Shown piece after piece: positions 44,511 through 52,304 of a DNA stretch of 64,000 bases. The notes under the pieces were generated by a model, which saw only the letters and a program-made list of their open reading frames with translations, was not told the origin of the DNA and ran no database searches. Every line of letters starts with the position of its first letter. Positions within the stretch are counted from its first letter, which is position 1. The position numbers and the translations under genes are program-made. The stretch comes from Modestobacter sp. VKM Ac-2977 (GTDB lineage Bacteria > Actinomycetota > Actinomycetes > Mycobacteriales > Geodermatophilaceae), in contig NZ_JAPVBQ010000002.1 of the NCBI RefSeq assembly GCF_026968045.1, positions 856,933-920,932 of the forward strand, written 5' to 3'.

Positions 44511-46421
44511 TCAGGCGGGGCGGGCGACCTGCAGGAGGAGGTGGTCCGCGCCGTCGGTGCGGAGGCCGGCGAGCAGGTCGGGCAGCGGGACCGGCCGGCC
44601 GTAGCGCCAGCCCTGCGCGAACGTGCACCCCATGGCCCGGACCGCGGCCTCCTGCTCGGCGGTCTCCACCCCCTCGGCGACCACGTCGAGGCCCAGCCCG
44701 CGGCACATCGTCACCAGGCTCTGCAGCATCTGCGCCCGGCGCGGCGAGGAGCTGACGGTCTCGACGAACGAGCGGTCGAGCTTGAGGACGTCGGCCGGCA
44801 ACGTGTCCAGCCGGCTGAGCGAGGAGTAGCCGGTGCCGAAGTCGTCGATGGACACCACCACCCCCACGGCGCGCAGCGCGTGCAGCGTGGCGACGGCCGC
44901 CGGCGACTCGCCCTCCAGCATGCTCTCGGTCACCTCGAGGGCGAGGTGCCGCGCGGGGAAGCCGGTCGCGGCGAGCACGTCCTGCACCCGCTGCGCACAG
45001 CCCGGGTCGTTGAGCTCGCGGCCGGAGACGTTGACGCCCAGGGTGACCTGCTCACCGGCACGGGTGCGAACACCGGCCAGCTCGGCACAGGCAGTGCGCA
45101 GCACGTGCGACCCGAGGGCGAAGATCAGGCCGTTCTGCTCGGCGACCGCGACGAACTCCTCCGGCGGCACGGGCCCGCGTTCGGGGTGGGTCCAGCGGGC
45201 CAGCGCCTCGACGCCGACGACGACGCCGTCCGGCAGGGCGACGATCGGCTGGTAGTGCACCACCACCTCACCGGCGGCGAGCGCGGCCGCGAGGTCCCGG
45301 GCGAGTGCGGAGCCGTTGCCGCCCTCGAGCTCGCACCGGCCGCGGCCGGCGGCCTTGGCGTCGTAGAGCGCGCGGTCGGCCCGGCGCATCAGCTCGGCGG
45401 CGCCCTCGTCGGGGCGGTGCTCGGCAACACCGCAGGAGATCCCGATCTCCGGGTGCTCCTCGGCGATCCGGCGCACCAGGGTGAGCGCCTCGGCACCACC
45501 GACGCCGGGCAGCAGCAGGGCGAACTCGTCGCCGCCGTGCCGGGCGAAGACGGCGGTCGGCGGCAGTTCCCGGCGCCACACGTCGGCGATCCGGCAGAGC
45601 ACCCGGTCCCCGGCCTCGTGACCGGCGGTGTCGTTGATCTGCTTGAAGTGATCGAGGTCGATCAGGGCGGCCGAGAGCGCCTCACCGGTGCGGGCCGACG
45701 CGGTGCGCAGCTCGTGCAGGGCGTCGTCGAAGCCGCGGCGGTTGGCCAGCCCGGTGAGCGGGTCACGGCTGGCGCTCGACGCCCGGATGACCAGGCCGCG
45801 GACGACGGTGCCGAGCGCGACGATGACCGCGTCGAGGCCCAGCGCGATCGCTCCGGGGACGTCGCCCTGGGCGAGCAGGGCGGCGGTCACCGCGGTGATC
45901 CCGAACGCCATGTGCAGCCAGGCCAGCGGGAGGCTGAAGAAGAAGCAGGCGTCGACGGCGACGAAGGCCATGAGCGTGGCGGCGGCCATCGCGGTGGCGG
46001 CGTCCGGGCTGACCGTCACCGCGACGGCGACCAGCCCGGCGGCCGACGCGACCGGCCAGTGGAACACCCGGCGCGGCCAGTGACTCCCCCAGCGGAACGT
46101 CACGGCGCCGCAGGTCAGGACGACGAGGGCCAGGCCGAAGATCGCCCAGCGCCCCTCGGTGCCGGCGTCCGGACCGAAGACGGCGAGCATCCCGGCGGCC
46201 CCGGCCGCGACGTAGAAGGTCGCGAGGACGCGCGCCATCATCCGGGGTGTAGCCACCGCGGGCGCCGTCGACCAGGTCACCAGGTTGTGGTCGGTCCGCG
46301 AGAGCCCGATGTTGACGGTGCCGGCGGGACTGGCCGGTTCAGCTACCTCTGGGGGGTGAGGCCGCGCGCGTCGGCCGGGACGCCGGTCACCCTGGGCACG
46401 GCGGTGCGAGCCGGAGCTCAT
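44511..46421 (-). CDS. Membrane GGDEF-EAL bifunctional c-di-GMP enzyme
   Basis: 636 residues in the longest frame. About six hydrophobic helices lie between residues 60 and 215 (MASE-like sensor). A GGDEF domain follows (about 220-375) with RDPLTGLANRRGFDDAL, KQINDTAGHEAGD and an intact RHGGDEF. An EAL domain occupies about 385-630 with GVEALARWTHPERG, LEVTESMLEG, DDFGTGYSSLSRL and KLDRSFV. Both active sites look complete, so the protein may make and break cyclic di-GMP. The start is uncertain: ATG 46421 has no clear ribosome site, and ATG 46241 just before the first helix is a good alternative. It diverges from the kinase operon. Confidence 0.88.
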   Translation of the reverse strand: MSSGSHRRAQGDRRPGRRARPHPPEVAEPASPAGTVNIGLSRTDHNLVTWSTAPAVATPRMMARVLATFYVAAGAAGMLAVFGPDAGTEGRWAIFGLALVVLTCGAVTFRWGSHWPRRVFHWPVASAAGLVAVAVTVSPDAATAMAAATLMAFVAVDACFFFSLPLAWLHMAFGITAVTAALLAQGDVPGAIALGLDAVIVALGTVVRGLVIRASSASRDPLTGLANRRGFDDALHELRTASARTGEALSAALIDLDHFKQINDTAGHEAGDRVLCRIADVWRRELPPTAVFARHGGDEFALLLPGVGGAEALTLVRRIAEEHPEIGISCGVAEHRPDEGAAELMRRADRALYDAKAAGRGRCELEGGNGSALARDLAAALAAGEVVVHYQPIVALPDGVVVGVEALARWTHPERGPVPPEEFVAVAEQNGLIFALGSHVLRTACAELAGVRTRAGEQVTLGVNVSGRELNDPGCAQRVQDVLAATGFPARHLALEVTESMLEGESPAAVATLHALRAVGVVVSIDDFGTGYSSLSRLDTLPADVLKLDRSFVETVSSSPRRAQMLQSLVTMCRGLGLDVVAEGVETAEQEAAVRAMGCTFAQGWRYGRPVPLPDLLAGLRTDGADHLLLQVARPA

Positions 46422-46489
46422 GGTGCCGGCACAGGTACGGGCTCTACGGTGGGCCGCGGTCGATCCGACGACGGGAGGGGCGCGGCACG

Positions 46490-47593
46490 ATGTCAGATGC
46501 CTCGTCCCCCACCGAGGGGCTGGCCGACGGGTTCGGGCACCGCCGCGTGCACCCGCTGGAGGCCGGCGACCCGCCGCAGATCGGTCCCTACCAGCTGCTG
46601 TGCCGACTGCCGCGCGGCGGGCAGGGCGCCGACGTCTTCGTCGGCCGGAGCGATGCCGCCGACCCGCTGGTGGTCGTCAAGTGCCTGCCGGCCGGTGCCG
46701 GGGAGCTGGTCCGGAGGCGGTTCGCCCGCGAGGTCGAGAACGCCGCCCGCATCCGCAGCCCCCGGGTGGCCCAGATCGTCGACCAGGACCTCGACGCGGC
46801 CAGCCCCTACTACGTGCAGGAGTACGTCGCCGGGACGCCGCTGGACGAGTTCCTCGCCTCCCGGGAGGGCGGACTCAACGCCGAGGAACTGCGCCGGATC
46901 GCCATCGGGCTGCTCCGGGCACTGCGGGACGCGCACGCGGCCTCGGTGGTCCACCGCGACGTGAAGCCGGCCAACATCATCATCACCGAGCGGGACGTCG
47001 TCCTCGTCGACTTCGGCATCAGCCGCTACCTCGGATCCGAGGGGCCCGCCGGCACGGTCACCACCACGCTGGCCGGCCTGGGCTCGAAGCTGTTCGCCAG
47101 CCCCGAGCAGCTCCAGGGGCTGCCACTGACCCAGGCCAGCGACGTCTTCAGCTGGGGCATGGTGGTCGCGTACGCCGCCGCGGCCCGGCACCCGGTCGAC
47201 CCGGACGACGAACTGCGCCCCGCCGACTACTGGCTGGAACTGCAGCACGGCCGGATCGACCTCGCCGCCGTCCCGCCCAACCTGCTCGACCCGGTGTCGC
47301 ACGCGCTGCGGGTCGCGCCGGAGCGGCGGCCCTCGATCGCGGAGCTGGCCCGCGAGGTCGAGCAGCAGACCCGCTGGCTGGAGCAGCCCTCGGAGATCCC
47401 GGCTCCCCGGTCGGCCCTGCAGGACCTGCGGTCGACCGCCGCCGTCCGGGAGGCGGTCCGCTACCACCTCTCCCGGCTGGAGCGGGCGATCGCCGACACC
47501 CCCACCGGCTTCGCGGCCGCGATCGGGGTCGCCGTCCTGCTCGGGCTGGTGACCGCGATGGTCCTCGTCGGCCTCACCTACGTCATCGTCTGA
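46490..47593 (+). CDS. Membrane-anchored Ser/Thr protein kinase
   Basis: 367 residues. Kinase domain about 33-300: glycine loop LPRGGQGADVFVG, catalytic Lys in VVVKCLP (Lys64), HRDVKPANI (155-163), VDFGIS (173-178) and an APE-equivalent ASPEQLQG. One C-terminal transmembrane helix (about 343-366) and almost no outer part, so it acts as an inner-face kinase without an external sensor. ATG 46490 is preceded by GGGAGGGGCGCGGC. The next three genes follow within 15 bases or overlap, forming an operon with a mini membrane protein, a GTPase-like NTPase and a GAP1-like protein. Kinases commonly regulate such GTPase-based conflict systems; its target here is not known. Confidence 0.9.
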   Translation: MSDASSPTEGLADGFGHRRVHPLEAGDPPQIGPYQLLCRLPRGGQGADVFVGRSDAADPLVVVKCLPAGAGELVRRRFAREVENAARIRSPRVAQIVDQDLDAASPYYVQEYVAGTPLDEFLASREGGLNAEELRRIAIGLLRALRDAHAASVVHRDVKPANIIITERDVVLVDFGISRYLGSEGPAGTVTTTLAGLGSKLFASPEQLQGLPLTQASDVFSWGMVVAYAAAARHPVDPDDELRPADYWLELQHGRIDLAAVPPNLLDPVSHALRVAPERRPSIAELAREVEQQTRWLEQPSEIPAPRSALQDLRSTAAVREAVRYHLSRLERAIADTPTGFAAAIGVAVLLGLVTAMVLVGLTYVIV

Positions 47594-47607
47594 TCCGAGG
47601 AGGCGTC

Positions 47608-47745
47608 GTGTCCGGTCTGTACCAGCGGGCGAGGGCCCAGCAAGCGCTGGAGGCCCGCCGTCACCGCTACCTGCAGCGGCAGCGGGTGCTGCTGCTGGTG
47701 TTCGCCCTCACGACGGTGCTCGGCTACCTCGCGCTGGTGGGCTGA
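47608..47745 (+). CDS. 45-residue single-pass membrane protein
   Basis: GTG 47608 has GAGGAGG four bases upstream. Sequence begins MSGLYQRARAQQALEARRHR, a basic helical cytoplasmic tail, then one transmembrane helix (VLLLVFALTTVLGYLALV) to the end. It lies 15 bases after the kinase and one base before the GTPase-like gene, so it is an operon member. Too short for family assignment; it may anchor or signal between the membrane kinase and the soluble NTPase. Confidence 0.7.
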   Translation: MSGLYQRARAQQALEARRHRYLQRQRVLLLVFALTTVLGYLALVG

Positions 47746-47746
47746 G

Positions 47747-48931
47747 GTGGCGAAGAAGGAGCTCGTCTGCCCGCGGTGCCTGGAGTCCTTCCCGGTGCCG
47801 CTGCTGCGCAGTCCCCGCGGCGGGCTCGAGCCGATGCCGGTCCAGCGGCGCTCGGCGTGGCAGCGCTTCGGCGAGGGACGGTGGGGTGGCCAACCGGCGC
47901 CGGGCCCGTCGTCCCCGGCGAGGGCGGCGGCCTCCGACGCGGTCGACGCCGTACCGGTCTGCCCGAACGGTCACCGCCTGCCGCCGGACTACGCCACGCG
48001 GCCGACCGTCGTCGTCGGCGTCGTGGGGCTCACCGGCGCCTCCAAGAGCACCTTCCTGACGGTGCTGATCGACGCGCTGCACGCCGGGGCGCTCGCGCCG
48101 TTGGGCATCTCGGTCGAGCTCGACGAGTACAGCGCCGACCGGTTCGAGCGGCACTACCACCAGCCGCTGCTGGTCGACCACCGGCAGCTGCCGCTGACCC
48201 CGCCGCTGCTCGAGCAGGGCGAGTCTCCAGAGCCGCTGACGCTGGTGCTGCGGCGGACGACGCAGGGCGGGCCGGAGCGGACGATGAACCTCGTCCTGTT
48301 CGACGCCTCCGGGGAGCAGCTCTACCGGAAGGAGGACCTGGGCCGGTTCAGCAAGTTCCTCTACGAGGCCAGCGCAGTGCTCGTCGTCCTCTCCCCCGGC
48401 ATGTTCCCCGGGCTGCAGGCGGTGGCCGACCCCGGCGAGGGCGCGCTGGGCATGGCCCGGCCCACCCAGATGCTGGTCAATCTGGCCGACCTGCTGCGCT
48501 CCTCCCGCGGGCTGCGCCCGGACGGCTTCCTGCAGGGGGTCTCCACCGGGGTGATCCTGAGCAAGGCCGACAAGCTGCTTGCCCGGCCGGACTTCCCGGC
48601 CGACACGCTGCGCAACCCGGAGATCAGCCTCGGCGGACTGCCGCGGCTGTTCGAGGACGTGCGGGACAACAGCGCCCGCCTCGTCGACTTCCTGGAGGCC
48701 AACGGCGGCAGCAACCTGTTGACCACGTTGCTGACCCGGCTGCCGGACCCGACCGTGCACGCCGTCTCGGCGACCGGCTCGGAGGCGAGCGAGGGCGCCT
48801 ACCCCTCGATCAGCCCGGTGGGGTGCCTGGAACCGCTGCTGGTGCTGCTGGCACGGCACGGCCTCCTGCCCAGCGAGGGCCTGGACGACGACGCATCTCC
48901 CCGCGCCGCCGGTGATCGGCTGGGCCGATGA
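47747..48931 (+). CDS. DO-GTPase2-like P-loop NTPase with N-terminal zinc ribbon
   Basis: 394 residues. Two zinc knuckles (CPRC, Cys8/Cys11; CPNGH, Cys72/His76) flank a Pro/Ser-rich insert. The P-loop is VVGLTGASKSTF (94-102), where Ser replaces the last glycine of GxxxxGKS/T. A G3-like LVLFDASGEQL and a G4-like ILSKADKL follow, pointing to a TRAFAC-type GTPase of the DO-GTPase2 family. GTG 47747 follows the mini-protein stop by one base; the stop overlaps the GAP1-like ATG. The family is known from predicted nucleotide-dependent conflict systems; an experimentally shown role is not known to me. Confidence 0.78.
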   Translation: MAKKELVCPRCLESFPVPLLRSPRGGLEPMPVQRRSAWQRFGEGRWGGQPAPGPSSPARAAASDAVDAVPVCPNGHRLPPDYATRPTVVVGVVGLTGASKSTFLTVLIDALHAGALAPLGISVELDEYSADRFERHYHQPLLVDHRQLPLTPPLLEQGESPEPLTLVLRRTTQGGPERTMNLVLFDASGEQLYRKEDLGRFSKFLYEASAVLVVLSPGMFPGLQAVADPGEGALGMARPTQMLVNLADLLRSSRGLRPDGFLQGVSTGVILSKADKLLARPDFPADTLRNPEISLGGLPRLFEDVRDNSARLVDFLEANGGSNLLTTLLTRLPDPTVHAVSATGSEASEGAYPSISPVGCLEPLLVLLARHGLLPSEGLDDDASPRAAGDRLGR

Positions 48932-50607
48932 CCACCTGCGCGCAGCTGGTCTACACGTCGGCGAGCCGGACCCTGGAGGGACCGGGCTTCGGCGTCGTCC
49001 AGCTGTCCCCGGACTGGCCCGCGGAGGTCGGCGACAGCCGTGCGACGCTCGGCCCGCTGATCGGGCTGGGCGCCGGGGAGTCCTGCGGTCTGCTGCACAC
49101 CGCCGGCGGGCGGATCGCCTACCGCAAGGTGCCGGCCGGGACCGACGCCTTCGGCCGGCTGGGCAACTACCTGGTGCACCTGCTCTGGGACGGCGACGGC
49201 CGGGTCACGCCTCGGGACGTGCTGACGTTCCGCAGCAGCGGCGGGTTCCTCGACGAGCTGCCCGGAGACGCCGAGCCCTCCCGGGAGGCGCCGGCGGTGG
49301 AGGTGCCATCGGCCCGCCGGTCGCTGTCGGCCCTGACCGACGACGACGTCGATGCCCTCGTGCCCTGCGTGGCGGCGGTGCTCGCTGCGGTGGCCGCCGG
49401 TGCGGGGGTGGTCGGGCTGCCGGCCCGGACGGCGGCGGGGCGCGACGTCGCCGAGGCGGTCTTCGACGTGCTGCCGCGGGCGCTGGCCTCGGCCGTCGCC
49501 CTGCACGTGGGGACGGCGTCCGCCTCGGGCGACGCTGCTCCGGTGCGGGTGCACGTGGGGGCGGACGTGCCCGACGACGTCGTGCCCGACGGGCAGGACA
49601 CCGCACGGGCGCGGGCGCTGCTGGAGGCGGCAGCGAAGAAGGAGCTGTGCTCGGACAACGTGCGCAAACTGGAGACCCTCGACCGGTGGCTGTTCACCGA
49701 CACCTGGACCGGGATGGACCCCGCGTCGCTGACCCCGCCCCAGTTGGTCGGCGTGCTGGAGTCGGAGAAGGCCGGGTGGTGGCTGTCCTCCCGGGACGCC
49801 GTGGACGTCGCCTGCGCGGTGGCTGCGTCGTCCCCGGAGGTCGAAACGGCGCTGCGGACGGCGCTCGCCCAGCACCCCGATGCCTGGGACCGGCTGCGCG
49901 ACCGGGAGCTCGACGCCGCGCTGACCGCCGTCTTCGGCGGCGCGGCCAAGGAGGCCGTACCGACCGGCTTCACCGGGCTGACCCGGGCGGAGTTGTGCGA
50001 GGCCTTCGTCGACGAATTGGCTCGCGGCCGCCGACTGACCGAGGTCGGTGGGGCCGCGGCCGCGCTCGTCGAGGAGTCGGTGACGCTCGCCCAGCCCCTG
50101 GCGCTGCTGGAACTGACCGACGACCTCGCCGGACTGGCGCGGCTGGCCACCAGCCGGCCGGTGGTGCGGGACGTGCTGGTGCAGGAGTGGGCGGGGGTCG
50201 ACGAGTGGCCGGCGAGTTCGGCATCGCTGTTCGGGCACCTGCTGCTGGAGGACCCCGACTGGTTCCTGACCCTCGCTGGCTCCGCCCCGCCGTCCCTGGT
50301 GCGGTCGGCCCTGCCCTGGGCGGCGGAGCGGCTGACGGCGTCGATGGTGGAACGGCTGGCGGTCACCGTGGCCGCCAGCGAGCTGGCGGGGCAGGGCTGG
50401 GCACTGCGGGACGTGCTGTTCCGCTCGGGGTTGGCCGACGAGGAGGTCGCCGCGATCGTGGCCCGCAACTTCCTGATGCTGGCCGGGGACGACGGCTGGC
50501 CGGGTGAGGTGGCCCGGCTCGCCGCCGGCACTCTCGGCGGGGGTGCCGGCGGGGAGGCGTCCGAGGGACGCCGGAAGACCGGCATGTGGCCGCGGCGCCG
50601 CCGGTAG
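48928..50607 (+). CDS. GTPase-associated protein 1-like (GAP1) protein
   Basis: 559 residues, ATG overlapping the GTPase stop. The N-terminus (QLVYTSASRTLEGPGFGVVQ, SCGLLHTAGGRIAYRKVP, YLVHLLWDGDGRVTPRDVL, TFRSSGGFLDELP) matches the GAP1-N2 type; the middle and C-terminal helical parts (about 130-540) would be GAP1-M and GAP1-C. No catalytic motif is evident; it is expected to be a partner or regulator of the DO-GTPase. It ends in an Arg-rich tail. The consistent association of this pair in one operon supports both assignments. Confidence 0.72.
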   Translation: MTTCAQLVYTSASRTLEGPGFGVVQLSPDWPAEVGDSRATLGPLIGLGAGESCGLLHTAGGRIAYRKVPAGTDAFGRLGNYLVHLLWDGDGRVTPRDVLTFRSSGGFLDELPGDAEPSREAPAVEVPSARRSLSALTDDDVDALVPCVAAVLAAVAAGAGVVGLPARTAAGRDVAEAVFDVLPRALASAVALHVGTASASGDAAPVRVHVGADVPDDVVPDGQDTARARALLEAAAKKELCSDNVRKLETLDRWLFTDTWTGMDPASLTPPQLVGVLESEKAGWWLSSRDAVDVACAVAASSPEVETALRTALAQHPDAWDRLRDRELDAALTAVFGGAAKEAVPTGFTGLTRAELCEAFVDELARGRRLTEVGGAAAALVEESVTLAQPLALLELTDDLAGLARLATSRPVVRDVLVQEWAGVDEWPASSASLFGHLLLEDPDWFLTLAGSAPPSLVRSALPWAAERLTASMVERLAVTVAASELAGQGWALRDVLFRSGLADEEVAAIVARNFLMLAGDDGWPGEVARLAAGTLGGGAGGEASEGRRKTGMWPRRRR

Positions 50608-50673
50608 CCCTCACGTCCGGCAACCGACCACCGCAGCTCGCCGGCGCCGGTCAGCGACACCTGGTCGACGCAA

Positions 50674-50712
50674 GCTTGTGCTCTGGCTGTACTGGCGCAC
50701 CAAAGCACAAGC
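50674..50712. repeat. Imperfect inverted repeat / hairpin downstream of the GAP1-like gene
   Basis: GCTTGTGCT (50674-50682) pairs with AGCACAAGC (50704-50712), continued inward by TGG/CCA after one mismatch. It is clearly less GC-rich than its surroundings and lies in the 206-base gap between convergent genes, so it may be a dispersed palindromic element or the shared terminator. Confidence 0.55.
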
Positions 50713-50813
50713 GTCGGGGAACAGGGTGTCGGTGGGCACTCGTGCGCCCATGCACTGGGGGTCGCTCTCCTCATGCCTGCGTTCCGTCTCCGGGCGGGCC
50801 GGGCTGTCGACCG

Positions 50814-51761
50814 TCAGACAGCGGGGACGCACCCTCCCGCGCCCAGCCGGCTCAGGCCGGTGAGGTCGCCGGCGGCGAAGTCGAGGACGGCGGAGGTCGT
50901 CGGGTACATGAGCTGGGTCGGGTCGTCGACGTGGTCCAGGCCCACCAGGTGCGCGAACTCGTGCAGCACGATCGCGCGGGCGACCGCCTGACCGCCCGGT
51001 CGGCTGAGGATCTCGGTGAACTGGGCGGCGTCGAGCTCGACCAGGCCGGTGACGTAGACCCCCGGCCCCTCGCCGGACGAGACGGCGAGACTGCCGGCCA
51101 GGCCCGCGACCTCGGCGGCGAGGTCGGGCTGTTCGGCGACCGTGTCCCAGGTGACGAGCACGGGCGCCCAACGGTCGCCGTAGCGCTCGGGCTGGAAGGG
51201 AACGCGCTGGTCACTCGGGGGCTCGTCGGTGGCACCGTCATCGACGAACTGCAGCCCGGTGATCGCCGAGATCTGGGCGACCGCATCGGTAATGAGCAGG
51301 TCCCCGCCGACTGGCTCGTTGTCCGGACGGACGACGTAGTGCACCGGCCGGCACGGGTCGTAGGCGATCGGCGTGACCCCGTCGTCCTGCAGCTGCGCGA
51401 ACTGGTGGGTTCCGCCGTCCGGAGGAGGTGCCAAGGGGGTGCCCAGCGGCCCGCCGGCCGCCTCGATGCCAGCCGTCGGTGCAGTGCGGTCGGTGGCCGT
51501 CGCCTCGAGGCCGGGCAGCAGCTCGACGGCCACGGCGGCGGACGCCACGATGGCGACCACCACCAGCGCTCCCCCGATGCCCGTCCACGTGCGCCGCTTC
51601 CGCGTGCGGCGGACGGGTGGCTGCGCGGGCGTCCAGGCACGCCACGCCTCGGCCGGGCTGGTCCGACCGACGGACTCGTCGAGGACCCACTGCGGGACCC
51701 GACCCGTCGGTGAGGTGCGCAGCCCGGTGGGTGCGTGCGCCCGGTCGTCGTGCTGGCGCAC
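50814..51761 (-). CDS. Membrane-anchored matrixin-like zinc metalloprotease
   Basis: 315 residues. A short cytoplasmic part with RTRKRRTWTG precedes a transmembrane helix (about 60-80, IGGALVVVAIVASAAVAVEL). The outer domain has the metzincin zinc site HEFAHLVGLDH followed by the Met-turn-like LMYP, as in matrixins. It would digest proteins outside the membrane. GTG 51761 (GGGGGAG just upstream) is preferred; frames opening up to 51926 would cover the divergent antitoxin start. Convergent with the kinase/GTPase/GAP1 operon; a functional link is possible but unproven. Confidence 0.82.
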   Translation of the reverse strand: MRQHDDRAHAPTGLRTSPTGRVPQWVLDESVGRTSPAEAWRAWTPAQPPVRRTRKRRTWTGIGGALVVVAIVASAAVAVELLPGLEATATDRTAPTAGIEAAGGPLGTPLAPPPDGGTHQFAQLQDDGVTPIAYDPCRPVHYVVRPDNEPVGGDLLITDAVAQISAITGLQFVDDGATDEPPSDQRVPFQPERYGDRWAPVLVTWDTVAEQPDLAAEVAGLAGSLAVSSGEGPGVYVTGLVELDAAQFTEILSRPGGQAVARAIVLHEFAHLVGLDHVDDPTQLMYPTTSAVLDFAAGDLTGLSRLGAGGCVPAV

Positions 51762-51887
51762 TGCTCCCCCATCGTCGGCCGATCGTGTTCCGCTGCTGTT
51801 CGTAGCCGACCGCCGGCCCCGCGTGGAGCCCTCGTCGCCCGCACGGGTGAGCACGGATGCGGTGCCACCGGCGGCATCATGCGGTGC

Positions 51888-52124
51888 ATGGCCATCACCC
51901 TTCGCCTCGACGACCAGGAGATCCAAGCGCTGCGCCGCAGGGCTGAGGTCGATGGCCGGTCGATGCAGGAGGTCGCTCGCCAGGCGGTGCGCGACTACAT
52001 CGAGCGCGCCAACAGGCGGGACCTCCTCAACCGGGTGCTCGACACCGAGCTCCCCCGCTACGCCGAAGCCATCGAACGCCTCGGCCAGTGGTCTGCCTCG
52101 ACCTCGACGACCTGCTCCACGTGA
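51888..52124 (+). CDS. Ribbon-helix-helix antitoxin, orphan
   Basis: 78 residues. MAITLRLDDQEIQALRRRAE and VDGRSMQEVARQAVRDYIER make a ribbon-helix-helix antitoxin of the type paired with Doc toxins; the end RYAEAIERLGQ is followed by extra residues that read into the former toxin. The ribosome site is weak. A decayed Doc start overlaps its 3' end. Without toxin it may persist as a repressor or anti-toxin against a related module. Confidence 0.65.
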   Translation: MAITLRLDDQEIQALRRRAEVDGRSMQEVARQAVRDYIERANRRDLLNRVLDTELPRYAEAIERLGQWSASTSTTCST

Positions 52125-52147
52125 CTACCGGCCGCGCCTTCACTTGA
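52088..52147 (+). pseudogene. Remnant of a Doc-type (Fic fold) toxin
   Basis: A GTG inside the antitoxin end opens MVCLDLDDLLHVTTGRAFT then stop. This matches the first 18 residues of Doc toxins (YLDLxDLLHI...), which are normally about 125 residues. Everything after is missing, so the toxin is inactivated. Confidence 0.5.
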
Positions 52148-52232
52148 TCAGCGGCGACTCAACCGCCTGCGCAATCGTTGCTCCAGCAACGTCAAGGGGG
52201 GTCGAATCGCCCTCACTCGGCCCAGGAGTTCC

Positions 52233-52258
52233 CTTGTCGTTGGCGAGACAACGACAAG
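52233..52258. terminator. Perfect 10-bp inverted repeat in the convergent gap
   Basis: CTTGTCGTTG (52233-52242) pairs with CAACGACAAG (52249-52258) around six bases, between the antitoxin remnant and the nuclease stop at 52305. It could end transcription from either side. Confidence 0.5.
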
Positions 52259-52304
52259 CCGAGCCGGCCGGGCGTGACCGTCACGCCGTCACCTCGACCA
52301 GGAG

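Noticed and set aside
51762-51926. Upstream extension of the matrixin-like protease
   Set aside because: No conserved residues, overlaps the divergent antitoxin start, and a ribosome site lies just before GTG 51761.
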